From NCBI GenBank assembly GCA_947652605.1, contig CANTFG010000257.1, positions 1 through 64,000 on the forward strand: a stretch of 64,000 bases of DNA, read 5' to 3'. Below are positions 53,716 to 64,000 of this stretch, piece after piece; positions within the stretch are counted from its first letter, which is position 1; each line of letters opens with the position of its first letter. The notes below the pieces were generated by a model, which saw nothing but the letters and a program-made list of their open reading frames with translations, was not told the origin of the DNA and searched no databases. The position numbers and the translations under genes were made by a program. The stretch is from Elmis aenea. Its lineage: Eukaryota > Arthropoda > Insecta > Coleoptera > Elmidae.

Positions 53716-54617
53716 AATTTTTTTCTCGAAAACGGCTCATACGATTTTGTTCAAATTTTAGTATGTTATAGAGTTTTATTTTCTTAGTATAATGCCGTTT
53801 GTTTTAACTAGTTTGAAATTTAATTTACAAAGTTATTCAAAAAATTAAAAATTTTTTAAAATTTTGAAATTTTTTTTCGAAAACGGCTTGTTACATTTTG
53901 TTCAAATTTTAGCATGTTATAGAGTTTAATTTTCTTAGTATAATGCCGTTTGTTTCAACTAGTTTGAAATTTAATTTACAAAGTTATTCAAAAAAGTAAA
54001 AATTTTGAAAATTTTGAATTTTTTTCTCGAAAACGGCTCATACGATTTTGTTCAAATTTTAGTATGTTATAGAGTTTTATTTTCTTAGTATAATGCCGTT
54101 TGTTTCAACTAGTTTGAAATTTAATTTACAAAGTTATTCAAAAAAGTAAAAATTTTGAAAATTTTGAATTTTTTTCTCGAAAACGGCTCATACGATTTTG
54201 TTCAAATTTTAGTATGTTATAGAGTTTTATTTTCTTAGTATAATGCCGTTTGTTTTAACTAGTTTGAAATTTAATTTACAAAGTTATTCAAAAAATTAAA
54301 AATTTTTTAAAATTTTGAAATTTTTTTTCGAAAACGGCTTGTTACATTTTGTTCAAATTTTAGCATGTTATAGAGTTTAATTTTCTTAGTATAATGCCGT
54401 TTGTTTCAACTAGTTTGAAATTTAATTTACAAAGTTATTCAAAAAAGTAAAAATTTTGAAAATTTTGAATTTTTTTCTCGAAAACGGCTCATACGATTTT
54501 GTTCAAATTTTAGTATGTTATAGAGTTTTATTTTCTTAGTATAATGCCGTTTGTTTCAACTAGTTTGAAATTTAATTTACAAAGTTATTCAAAAAAGTAA
54601 AAATTTTGAAAATTTTG
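53716..54617. repeat. 451-bp tandem duplication with 151-bp monomer
   Basis: A 151-bp B (TTTTAACTAG, with G replaced by TT giving AAAAATTTTTTAAAA), then A', then B with G at 130. It stands at 53716-54166 and again at 54167-54617. The same 151-bp B recurs at 60432 and 61333, which are 901 bp apart and each preceded by a B with CAACTAATTT. These four are the only insertions I find in the window. Confidence 0.83.
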
Positions 54618-57149
54618 AATTTTTTTCTCGAAAACGGCTCATACGATTTTGTTCAAATTTTAGTATGTTATAGAGTTTTATTTTCTTAGTATAATGCCGT
54701 TTGTTTCAACTAGTTTGAAATTTAATTTACAAAGTTATTCAAAAAATTAAAAATTTTGAAAATTTTGAAATTTTTTTTCGAAAACGGCTTGTTACATTTT
54801 GTTCAAATTTTAGCATGTTATAGAGTTTAATTTTCTTAGTATAATGCCGTTTGTTTCAACTAGTTTGAAATTTAATTTACAAAGTTATTCAAAAAAGTAA
54901 AAATTTTGAAAATTTTGAATTTTTTTCTCGAAAACGGCTCATACGATTTTGTTCAAATTTTAGTATGTTATAGAGTTTTATTTTCTTAGTATAATGCCGT
55001 TTGTTTCAACTAGTTTGAAATTTAATTTACAAAGTTATTCAAAAAATTAAAAATTTTGAAAATTTTGAAATTTTTTTTCGAAAACGGCTCGTTACATTTT
55101 GTTCAAATTTTAGCATGTTATAGAGTTTAATTTTCTTAGTATAATGCCGTTTGTTTCAACTAGTTTAAAATTTAATTTACAAAGTTATTCAAAAAAGTAA
55201 AAATTTTGAATTTTTTTCTCGAAAACGGCTCATACGATTTTGTTCAAATTTTAGTATGTTATAGAGTTTTATTTTCTTAGTATAATGCCGTTTGTTTCAA
55301 CTAGTTTAAAATTTAATTTACAAAGTTATTCAAAAAATTAAAAATTTTGAAAATTTTGAAATTTTTTTTCGAAAACGGCTCGTTACATTTTGTTCAAATT
55401 TTAGCATGTTATAGAGTTTAATTTTCTTAGTATAATGCCGTTTGTTTCAACTAGTTTGAAATTTAATTTACAAAGTTATTCAAAAAAGTAAAAATTTTGA
55501 AAATTTTGAATTTTTTTCTCGAAAACGGCTCATACGATTTTGTTCAAATTTTAGTATGTTATAGAGTTTTATTTTCTTAGTATAATGCCGTTTGTTTCAA
55601 CTAGTTTGAAATTTAATTTACAAAGTTATTCAAAAAATTAAAAATTTTGAAAATTTTGAAATTTTTTTTCGAAAACGGCTTGTTACATTTTGTTCAAATT
55701 TTAGCATGTTATAGAGTTTAATTTTCTTAGTATAATGCCGTTTGTTTCAACTAGTTTGAAATTTAATTTACAAAGTTATTCAAAAAAGTAAAAATTTTGA
55801 AAATTTTGAATTTTTTTCTCGAAAACGGCTCATACGATTTTGTTCAAATTTTAGTATGTTATAGAGTTTTATTTTCTTAGTATAATGCCGTTTGTTTCAA
55901 CTAGTTTGAAATTTAATTTACAAAGTTATTCAAAAAATTAAAAATTTTGAAAATTTTGAAATTTTTTTTCGAAAACGGCTCGTTACATTTTGTTCAAATT
56001 TTAGCATGTTATAGAGTTTAATTTTCTTAGTATAATGCCGTTTGTTTCAACTAGTTTAAAATTTAATTTACAAAGTTATTCAAAAAAGTAAAAATTTTGA
56101 ATTTTTTTCTCGAAAACGGCTCATACGATTTTGTTCAAATTTTAGTATGTTATAGAGTTTTATTTTCTTAGTATAATGCCGTTTGTTTCAACTAGTTTAA
56201 AATTTAATTTACAAAGTTATTCAAAAAATTAAAAATTTTGAAAATTTTGAAATTTTTTTTCGAAAACGGCTCGTTACATTTTGTTCAAATTTTAGCATGT
56301 TATAGAGTTTAATTTTCTTAGTATAATGCCGTTTGTTTCAACTAGTTTGAAATTTAATTTACAAAGTTATTCAAAAAAGTAAAAATTTTGAAAATTTTGA
56401 ATTTTTTTCTCGAAAACGGCTCATACGATTTTGTTCAAATTTTAGTATGTTATAGAGTTTTATTTTCTTAGTATAATGCCGTTTGTTTCAACTAGTTTGA
56501 AATTTAATTTACAAAGTTATTCAAAAAATTAAAAATTTTGAAAATTTTGAAATTTTTTTTCGAAAACGGCTTGTTACATTTTGTTCAAATTTTAGCATGT
56601 TATAGAGTTTAATTTTCTTAGTATAATGCCGTTTGTTTCAACTAGTTTGAAATTTAATTTACAAAGTTATTCAAAAAAGTAAAAATTTTGAAAATTTTGA
56701 ATTTTTTTCTCGAAAACGGCTCATACGATTTAGTTCAAATTTTAGTATGTTATAGAGTTTTATTTTCTTAGTATAATGCCGTTTGTTTCAACTAATTTGA
56801 AATTTAATTTACAAAGTTATTCAAAAAAGTAAAAATTTTGAAAATTTTGAATTTTTTTCTCGAAAACGGCTCATACGATTTTGTTCAAATTTTAGTATGT
56901 TATAGAGTTTTATTTTCTTAGTATAATGCCGTTTGTTTCAACTAGTTTGAAATTTAATTTACAAAGTTATTCAAAAAATTAAAATATTTGAAAATTTTGA
57001 AATTTTTTTTCGAAAACGGCTTGTTACATTTTGTTCAAATTTTAGCATGTTATAGAGTTTAATTTTCTTAGTATAATGCCGTTTGTTTCAACTAGTTTGA
57101 AATTTAATTTACAAAGTTATTCAAAAAATTAAAAATTTTGAAAATTTTG

Positions 57150-58499
57150 AATTTTTTTCTCGAAAACGGCTCATACGATTTTGTTCAAATTTTAGTATGT
57201 TATAGAGTTTTATTTTCTTAGTATTATGCCGTTTGTTTCAACTAGTTTGAAATTTAATTTACAAAGTTATTCAAAAAATTAAAAATTTTGAAAATTTTGA
57301 AATTTTTTTTCGAAAACGGCTCGTTACATTTTGTTCAAATTTTAGCATGTTATAGAGTTTAATTTTCTTAGTATAATGCCGTTTGTTTTAACTAGTTTGA
57401 AATTTAATTTACAAAGTTATTCAAAAAAGTAAAAATTTTGAAAATTTTGAATTTTTTTCTCGAAAACGGCTCATACGATTTTGTTCAAATTTTAGTATGT
57501 TATAGAGTTTTATTTTCTTAGTATAATGCCGTTTGTTTCAACTAGTTTGAAATTTAATTTACAAAGTTATTCAAAAAATTAAAATATTTGAAAATTTTGA
57601 AATTTTTTTTCGAAAACGGCTTGTTACATTTTGTTCAAATTTTAGCATGATATAGAGTTTAATTTTCTTAGTATAATGCCGTTTGTTTCAACTAGTTTAA
57701 AATTTAATTTACAAAGTTATTCAAAAAAGTAAAAATTTTGAAAATTTTAAATTTTTTTCTCGAAAACGGCTCATACGATTTTGTTCAAATTTTAGTATGT
57801 TATAGAGTTTTATTTTCTTAGTATAATGCCGTTTGTTTCAACTAGTTTGAAATTTAATTTACAAAGTTATTCAAAAAATTAAAAATTTTGAAAATTTTGA
57901 AATTTTTTTTCGAAAACGGCTTGTTACATTTTGTTCAAATTTTAGCATGTTATAGAGTTTAATTTTCTTAGTATAATGCCGTTTGTTTCAACTAGTTTGA
58001 AATTTAATTTACAAAGTTATTCAAAAAAGTAAAAATTTTGAAAATTTTGAATTTTTTTCTCGAAAACGGCTCATACGATTTTGTTCAAATTTTAGTATGT
58101 TATAGAGTTTTATTTTCTTAGTATAATGCCGTTTGTTTCAACTAGTTTGAAATTTAATTTACAAAGTTATTCAAAAAATTAAAATATTTGAAAATTTTGA
58201 AATTTTTTTTCGAAAACGGCTTGTTACATTTTGTTCAAATTTTAGCATGTTATAGAGTTTAATTTTCTTAGTATAATGCCGTTTGTTTCAACTAGTTTAA
58301 AATTTAATTTACAAAGTTATTCAAAAAAGTAAAAATTTTGAAAATTTTGAATTTTTTTCTCGAAAACGGCTCATACGATTTTGTTCAAATTTTAGTATGT
58401 TATAGAGTTTTATTTTCTTAGTATAATGCCGTTTGTTTCAACTAGTTTGAAATTTAATTTACAAAGTTATTCAAAAAATTAAAAATTTTGAAAATTTTG
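57150..58499. repeat. AGTATTATG HOR, distant partial copy
   Basis: Nine monomers repeat the start of the 47275 and 50725 units, including TTTTAACTAG (57300), GATATAG with TTTAAAATTT (57600) and the TTTTAAATTTTT head (57750). The two monomers before it (56850 B*, 57000 A' with T at 130) also match those before 47275 and 50725. It breaks off after 58350, where a different order begins. Confidence 0.78.
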
Positions 58500-60431
58500 A
58501 ATTTTTTTCTCGAAAACGGCTCATACGATTTTGTTCAAATTTTAGTATGTTATAGAGTTTTATTTTCTTAGTATAATGCCGTTTGTTTCAACTAGTTTGA
58601 AATTTAATTTACAAAGTTATTCAAAAAAGTAAAAATTTTGAAAATTTTGAATTTTTTTCTCGAAAACGGCTCATACGATTTTGTTCAAATTTTAGTATGT
58701 TATAGAGTTTTATTTTCTTAGTATAATGCCGTTTGTTTCAACTAGTTTGAAATTTAATTTACAAAGTTATTCAAAAAATTAAAAATTTTGAAAATTTTGA
58801 AATTTTTTTTCGAAAACGGCTCGTTACATTTTGTTCAAATTTTAGCATGTTATAGAGTTTAATTTTCTTAGTATAATGCCGTTTGTTTCAACTAGTTTGA
58901 AATTTAATTTACAAAGTTATTCAAAAAAGTAAAAATTTTGAATTTTTTTCTCGAAAACGGCTCATACGATTTTGTTCAAATTTTAGTATGTTATAGAGTT
59001 TTATTTTCTTAGTATAATGCCGTTTGTTTCAACTAGTTTGAAATTTAATTTACAAAGTTATTCAAAAAATTAAAAATTTTGAAAATTTTGAAATTTTTTT
59101 TCGAAAACGGCTTGTTACATTTTGTTCAAATTTTAGCATGTTATAGAGTTTAATTTTCTTAGTATAATGCCGTTTGTTTCAACTAGTTTGAAATTTAATT
59201 TACAAAGTTATTCAAAAAATTAAAAATTTTGAAAATTTTGAAATTTTTTTTCGAAAACGGCTTGTTACATTTTGTTCAAATTTTAGCATGTTATAGAGTT
59301 TAATTTTCTTAGTATAATGCCGTTTGTTTCAACTAGTTTGAAATTTAATTTACAAAGTTATTCAAAAAAGTAAAAATTTTGAAAATTTTGAATTTTTTTC
59401 TCGAAAACGGCTCATACGATTTTGTTCAAATTTTAGTATGTTATAGAGTTTTATTTTCTTAGTATAATGCCGTTTGTTTCAACTAGTTTGAAATTTAATT
59501 TACAAAGTTATTCAAAAAATTAAAAATTTTGAAAATTTTGAAATTTTTTTTCGAAAACGGCTCGTTACATTTTGTTCAAATTTTAGCATGTTATAGAGTT
59601 TAATTTTCTTAGTATAATGCCGTTTGTTTCAACTAGTTTAAAATTTAATTTACAAAGTTATTCAAAAAAGTAAAAATTTTGAATTTTTTTCTCGAAAACG
59701 GCTCATACGATTTTGTTCAAATTTTAGTATGTTATAGAGTTTTATTTTCTTAGTATAATGCCGTTTGTTTCAACTAGTTTGAAATTTAATTTACAAAGTT
59801 ATTCAAAAAATTAAAATATTTGAAAATTTTGAAATTTTTTTTCGAAAACGGCTCGTTACATTTTGTTCAAATTTTAGCATGTTATAGAGTTTAATTTTCT
59901 TAGTATAATGCCGTTTGTTTCAACTAGTTTGAAATTTAATTTACAAAGTTATTCAAAAAAGTAAAAATTTTGAAAATTTTGAATTTTTTTCTCGAAAACG
60001 GCTCATACGATTTTGTTCAAATTTTAGTATGTTATAGAGTTTTATTTTCTTAGTATAATGCCGTTTGTTTCAACTAGTTTGAAATTTAATTTACAAAGTT
60101 ATTCAAAAAATTAAAAATTTTGAAAATTTTGAAATTTTTTTTCGAAAACGGCTTGTTACATTTTGTTCAAATTTTAGCATGTTATAGAGTTTAATTTTCT
60201 TAGTATAATGCCGTTTGTTTCAACTAGTTTGAAATTTAATTTACAAAGTTATTCAAAAAAGTAAAAATTTTGAAAATTTTGAATTTTTTTCTCGAAAACG
60301 GCTCATACGATTTAGTTCAAATTTTAGTATGTTATAGAGTTTTATTTTCTTAGTATAATGCCGTTTGTTTCAACTAATTTGAAATTTAATTTACAAAGTT
60401 ATTCAAAAAAGTAAAAATTTTGAAAATTTTG

Positions 60432-61633
60432 AATTTTTTTCTCGAAAACGGCTCATACGATTTTGTTCAAATTTTAGTATGTTATAGAGTTTTATTTTCT
60501 TAGTATAATGCCGTTTGTTTTAACTAGTTTGAAATTTAATTTACAAAGTTATTCAAAAAATTAAAAATTTTTTAAAATTTTGAAATTTTTTTTCGAAAAC
60601 TGCTTGTTACATTTTGTTCAAATTTTAGCATGTTATAGAGTTTAATTTTCTTAGTATAATGCCGTTTGTTTCAACTAGTTTGAAATTTAATTTACAAAGT
60701 TATTCAAAAAAGTAAAAATTTTGAAAATTTTGAATTTTTTTCTCGAAAACGGCTCATACGATTTTGTTCAAATTTTAGTATGTTATAGAGTTTTATTTTC
60801 TTAGTATAATGCCGTTTGTTTCAACTAGTTTGAAATTTAATTTACAAAGTTATTCAAAAAATTAAAAATTTTGAAAATTTTGAAATTTTTTTTCGAAAAC
60901 GGCTTGTTACATTTTGTTCAAATTTTAGCATGTTATAGAGTTTAATTTTCTTAGTATAATGCCGTTTGTTTCAACTAGTTTGAAATTTAATTTACAAAGT
61001 TATTCAAAAAATTAAAAATTTTGAAAATTTTGAAATTTTTTTTCGAAAACGGCTTGTTACATTTTGTTCAAATTTTAGCATGTTATAGAGTTTAATTTTC
61101 TTAGTATAATGCCGTTTGTTTCAACTAGTTTGAAATTTAATTTACAAAGTTATTCAAAAAAGTAAAAATTTTGAAAATTTTGAATTTTTTTCTCGAAAAC
61201 GGCTCATACGATTTTGTTCAAATTTTAGTATGTTATAGAGTTTTATTTTCTTAGTATAATGCCGTTTGTTTCAACTAATTTGAAATTTAATTTACAAAGT
61301 TATTCAAAAAAGTAAAAATTTTGAAAATTTTGAATTTTTTTCTCGAAAACGGCTCATACGATTTTGTTCAAATTTTAGTATGTTATAGAGTTTTATTTTC
61401 TTAGTATAATGCCGTTTGTTTTAACTAGTTTGAAATTTAATTTACAAAGTTATTCAAAAAATTAAAAATTTTTTAAAATTTTGAAATTTTTTTTCGAAAA
61501 CTGCTTGTTACATTTTGTTCAAATTTTAGCATGTTATAGAGTTTAATTTTCTTAGTATAATGCCGTTTGTTTCAACTAGTTTGAAATTTAATTTACAAAG
61601 TTATTCAAAAAATTAAAAATTTTGAAAATTTTG
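60432..61633. repeat. 901-bp spaced pair of 151-bp B and AAAACTGC A'
   Basis: Each 151-bp B (60432, 61333) is followed by an A' with AAAACTGCTTG in place of AAAACGGCTTG (60583, 61484), a change that destroys a CpG and is not seen elsewhere in the window. The pair was therefore duplicated as a block. Two A' monomers stand in a row at 60883-61182, breaking the A-B alternation. Confidence 0.78.
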
Positions 61634-64000
61634 AATTTTTTTCTCGAAAACGGCTCATACGATTTTGTTCAAATTTTAGCATGTTATAGAGTTTAATTTT
61701 CTTAGTATAATGCCGTTTGTTTCAACTAGTTTGAAATTTAATTTACAAAGTTATTCAAAAAAGTAAAAATTTTGAAAATTTTGAATTTTTTTCTCGAAAA
61801 CGGCTCATACGATTTTGTTCAAATTTTAGTATGTTATAGAGTTTTATTTTCTTAGTATAATGCCGTTTGTTTCAACTAGTTTGAAATTTAATTTACAAAG
61901 TTATTCAAAAAATTAAAAATTTTGAAAATTTTGAATTTTTTTCTCGAAAACGGCTCATACGATTTTGTTCAAATTTTAGTATGTTATAGAGTTTTATTTT
62001 CTTAGTATAATGCCGTTTGTTTCAACTAGTTTGAAATTTAATTTACAAAGTTATTCAAAAAATTAAAAATTTTGAAAATTTTGAATTTTTTTTTCGAAAA
62101 CGGCTTGTTACATTTTGTTCAAATTTTAGCATGTTATAGAGTTTAATTTTCTTAGTATAATGCCGTTTGTTTCAACTAGTTTGAAATTTAATTTACAAAG
62201 TTATTCAAAAAATTAAAAATTTTGAAAATTTTGAAATTTTTTTTCGAAAACGGCTTGTTACATTTTGTTCAAATTTTAGCATGTTATAGAGTTTAATTTT
62301 CTTAGTATAATGCCGTTTGTTTCAACTAGTTTGAAATTTAATTTACAAAGTTATTCAAAAAAGTAAAAATTTTGAAAATTTTGATTTTTTTTCTCGAAAA
62401 CGGCTCATACGATTTTGTTCAAATTTTAGTATGTTATAGAGTTTTATTTTCTTAGTATAATGCCGTTTGTTTCAACTAGTTTGAAATTTAATTTACAAAG
62501 TTATTCAAAAAATTAAAAATTTTGAAAATTTTGAAATTTTTTTTCGAAAACGGCTCGTTACATTTTGTTCAAACTTTAGCATGTTATAGAGTTTAATTTT
62601 CTTAGTATAATGCCGTTTGTTTCAACTAGTTTAAAATTTAATTTACAAAGTTATTCAAAAAAGTAAAAATTTTGAATTTTTTTCTCGAAAACGGCTCATA
62701 CGATTTTGTTCAAATTTTAGTATGTTATAGAGTTTTATTTTCTTAGTATAATGCCGTTTGTTTCAACTAGTTTGAAATTTAATTTACAAAGTTATTCAAA
62801 AAATTAAAATATTTGAAAATTTTGAAATTTTTTTTCGAAAACGGCTCGTTACATTTTGTTCAAATTTTAGCATGTTATAGAGTTTAATTTTCTTAGTATA
62901 ATGCCGTTTGTTTCAACTAGTTTGAAATTTAATTTACAAAGTTATTCAAAAAAGTAAAAATTTTGAAAATTTTGAATTTTTTTCTCGAAAACGGCTCATA
63001 CGATTTTGTTCAAATTTTAGTATGTTATAGAGTTTTATTTTCTTAGTATAATGCCGTTTGTTTCAACTAGTTTGAAATTTAATTTACAAAGTTATTCAAA
63101 AAATTAAAAATTTTGAAAATTTTGAAATTTTTTTTCGAAAACGGCTTGTTACATTTTGTTCAAATTTTAGCATGTTATAGAGTTTAATTTTCTTAGTATA
63201 ATGCCGTTTGTTTCAACTAGTTTGAAATTTAATTTACAAAGTTATTCAAAAAAGTAAAAATTTTGAAAATTTTGAATTTTTTTCTCGAAAACGGCTCATA
63301 CGATTTAGTTCAAATTTTAGTATGTTATAGAGTTTTATTTTCTTAGTATAATGCCGTTTGTTTCAACTAGTTTGAAATTTAATTTACAAAGTTATTCAAA
63401 AAAGTAAAAATTTTGAAAATTTTGAATTTTTTTCTCGAAAACGGCTCATACGATTTTGTTCAAATTTTAGTATGTTATAGAGTTTTATTTTCTTAGTATA
63501 ATGCCGTTTGTTTCAACTAGTTTGAAATTTAATTTACAAAGTTATTCAAAAAATTAAAAATTTTGAAAATTTTGAAATTTTTTTTCGAAAACGGCTCGTT
63601 ACATTTTGTTCAAATTTTAGCATGTTATAGAGTTTAATTTTCTTAGTATAATGCCGTTTGTTTCAACTAGTTTAAAATTTAATTTACAAAGTTATTCAAA
63701 AAAGTAAAAATTTTGAATTTTTTTCTCGAAAACGGCTCATACGATTTTGTTCAAATTTTAGTATGTTATAGAGTTTTATTTTCTTAGTATAATGCCGTTT
63801 GTTTCAACTAGTTTGAAATTTAATTTACAAAGTTATTCAAAAAATTAAAATATTTGAAAATTTTGAAATTTTTTTTCGAAAACGGCTCGTTACATTTTGT
63901 TCAAATTTTAGCATGTTATAGAGTTTAATTTTCTTAGTATAATGCCGTTTGTTTCAACTAGTTTGAAATTTAATTTACAAAGTTATTCAAAAAAGTAAAA

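Larger units (their letters stand above)
1..64000. repeat. 150-bp tandem satellite array filling the window
   Basis: The same AT-rich 150-bp monomer runs head to tail from the first base to the last, always in one orientation. The register stays at exactly 150 bp to 21,450; after that it moves only through 21 monomers lacking 9 bp and four monomers with 1 extra bp. The predicted net shift of -185 bp places the last monomer start at 63866, which is where it is found. There is therefore no room for an inserted transposon, gene or unique spacer. Base composition of the A monomer is 33 G+C in 150 (22%). Arrays of this kind are typical of eukaryotic centromeric or pericentromeric heterochromatin; that location is inferred. 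Both ends of the array lie outside the window. I do not recognise the satellite family and give no species. Confidence 0.97.
52825..64000. repeat. Domain 8: 891-bp HOR region
   Basis: A six-monomer unit recurs: 141-bp A (usually TTTAAAATTT), B, A, B, A', B. Starts are 52825, 55068, 55959, 59541, 62534 and the incomplete 63575. The copies at 55068 and 55959 are directly adjacent and 891 bp apart. In copies 52825, 59541 and 62534, and in 55959, the last B carries CGATTTAGTT. From 59541 onward the second monomer is B*. Other units and the AGTATTATG block are interleaved. Here, too, only satellite is present. Confidence 0.8.

Noticed and set aside
1..64000. Protein-coding genes or short ORFs
   Set aside because: All six frames carry stops in the main monomer types, so any ORF is limited to about one monomer and is a repeat shadow.
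1..64000. CRISPR array
   Set aside because: Repeats are contiguous with no unique spacers, the period is 150 bp, and there are no neighbouring cas genes.
1..64000. Inverted monomers or strand switch in the array
   Set aside because: All monomers read the same way; AAAATTTT runs look symmetric but the CGAAAACGG and AATGCCG blocks keep one orientation throughout.
1..64000. Assignment to a known satellite family or species
   Set aside because: The monomer does not match a family I can name with confidence; AT-rich 150-bp satellites occur in several eukaryotic groups.

Overview
The whole window is one uninterrupted tandem satellite array with a 150-bp monomer, all copies in the same orientation. 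I see no gene, RNA gene, transposon, CRISPR array, telomere repeat or unique sequence. Counting monomer by monomer from base 1 gives 427 complete monomers (402 of 150 bp, 21 of 141 bp, 4 of 151 bp, 63,865 bp in all) plus the first 135 bp of another. Length changes alone therefore account for every base, and nothing is inserted in the array. The DNA is about 21-22% G+C. Monomers repeated in this way over tens of kilobases, in layered higher-order repeats (HORs), are typical of eukaryotic centromeric or pericentromeric heterochromatin. The species cannot be told from the sequence: an AT-rich 150-bp satellite would fit insects, nematodes or plants, and I do not recognise the family.

Two basic monomers, A (reference 751-900) and B (901-1050), differ at nine diagnostic positions (3, 10, 24, 26, 27, 28, 47, 62, 130 of the monomer, counting from the AAATTTT/AATTTTT start) and alternate as a 300-bp dimer. 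Derived forms are C (A with three clustered changes at 88, 96, 105; 3301-3450), D (A head, T at 23, 47 and 135; 3451-3600), E (B with T at 23 and G at 55; 1501-1650), F (B head with A-like position 62 and a G at 130; 1351-1500), A' (A with T at 23; 32974-33123) and B* (B with a TAAAATATTT tail; 19651-19800).

Layout: 1-6000, complex HORs rich in E, F and D. 6001-17700, nearly pure A-B dimers with interspersed C-D pairs, including eight consecutive dimers indistinguishable by eye (12601-15000). 17701-21441, B*-D-E trimers and A'. 21442-29973, a mosaic with a 2,550-bp-spaced duplication and the first short monomers. 29974-38946, three tandem copies of a large HOR (3,441, 2,241 and 3,291 bp) whose length differences are explained exactly by whole-monomer gains and losses. 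39997-46224, 591-bp and 1,782-bp units built around a 141-bp A monomer. 46225-52824, a 2.1-2.25-kb HOR marked by AGTATTATG. 52825-64000, an 891-bp six-monomer HOR with a 141-bp leader. C, D and E fade out to the right (last E 27883, last C 39397, last D 39547), while 141-bp monomers and A' increase, so the array shows local homogenisation with different families dominating in turn.

The monomer carries two structural signals that could matter for chromatin: a quasi-palindrome at monomer positions 87-103, and A/T tracts spaced about 9 bp apart across the monomer junction. All six reading frames are closed within every main monomer type although 150 is a multiple of 3, so the array is non-coding. 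Marker and boundary coordinates were derived by hand, and identity statements are by eye.
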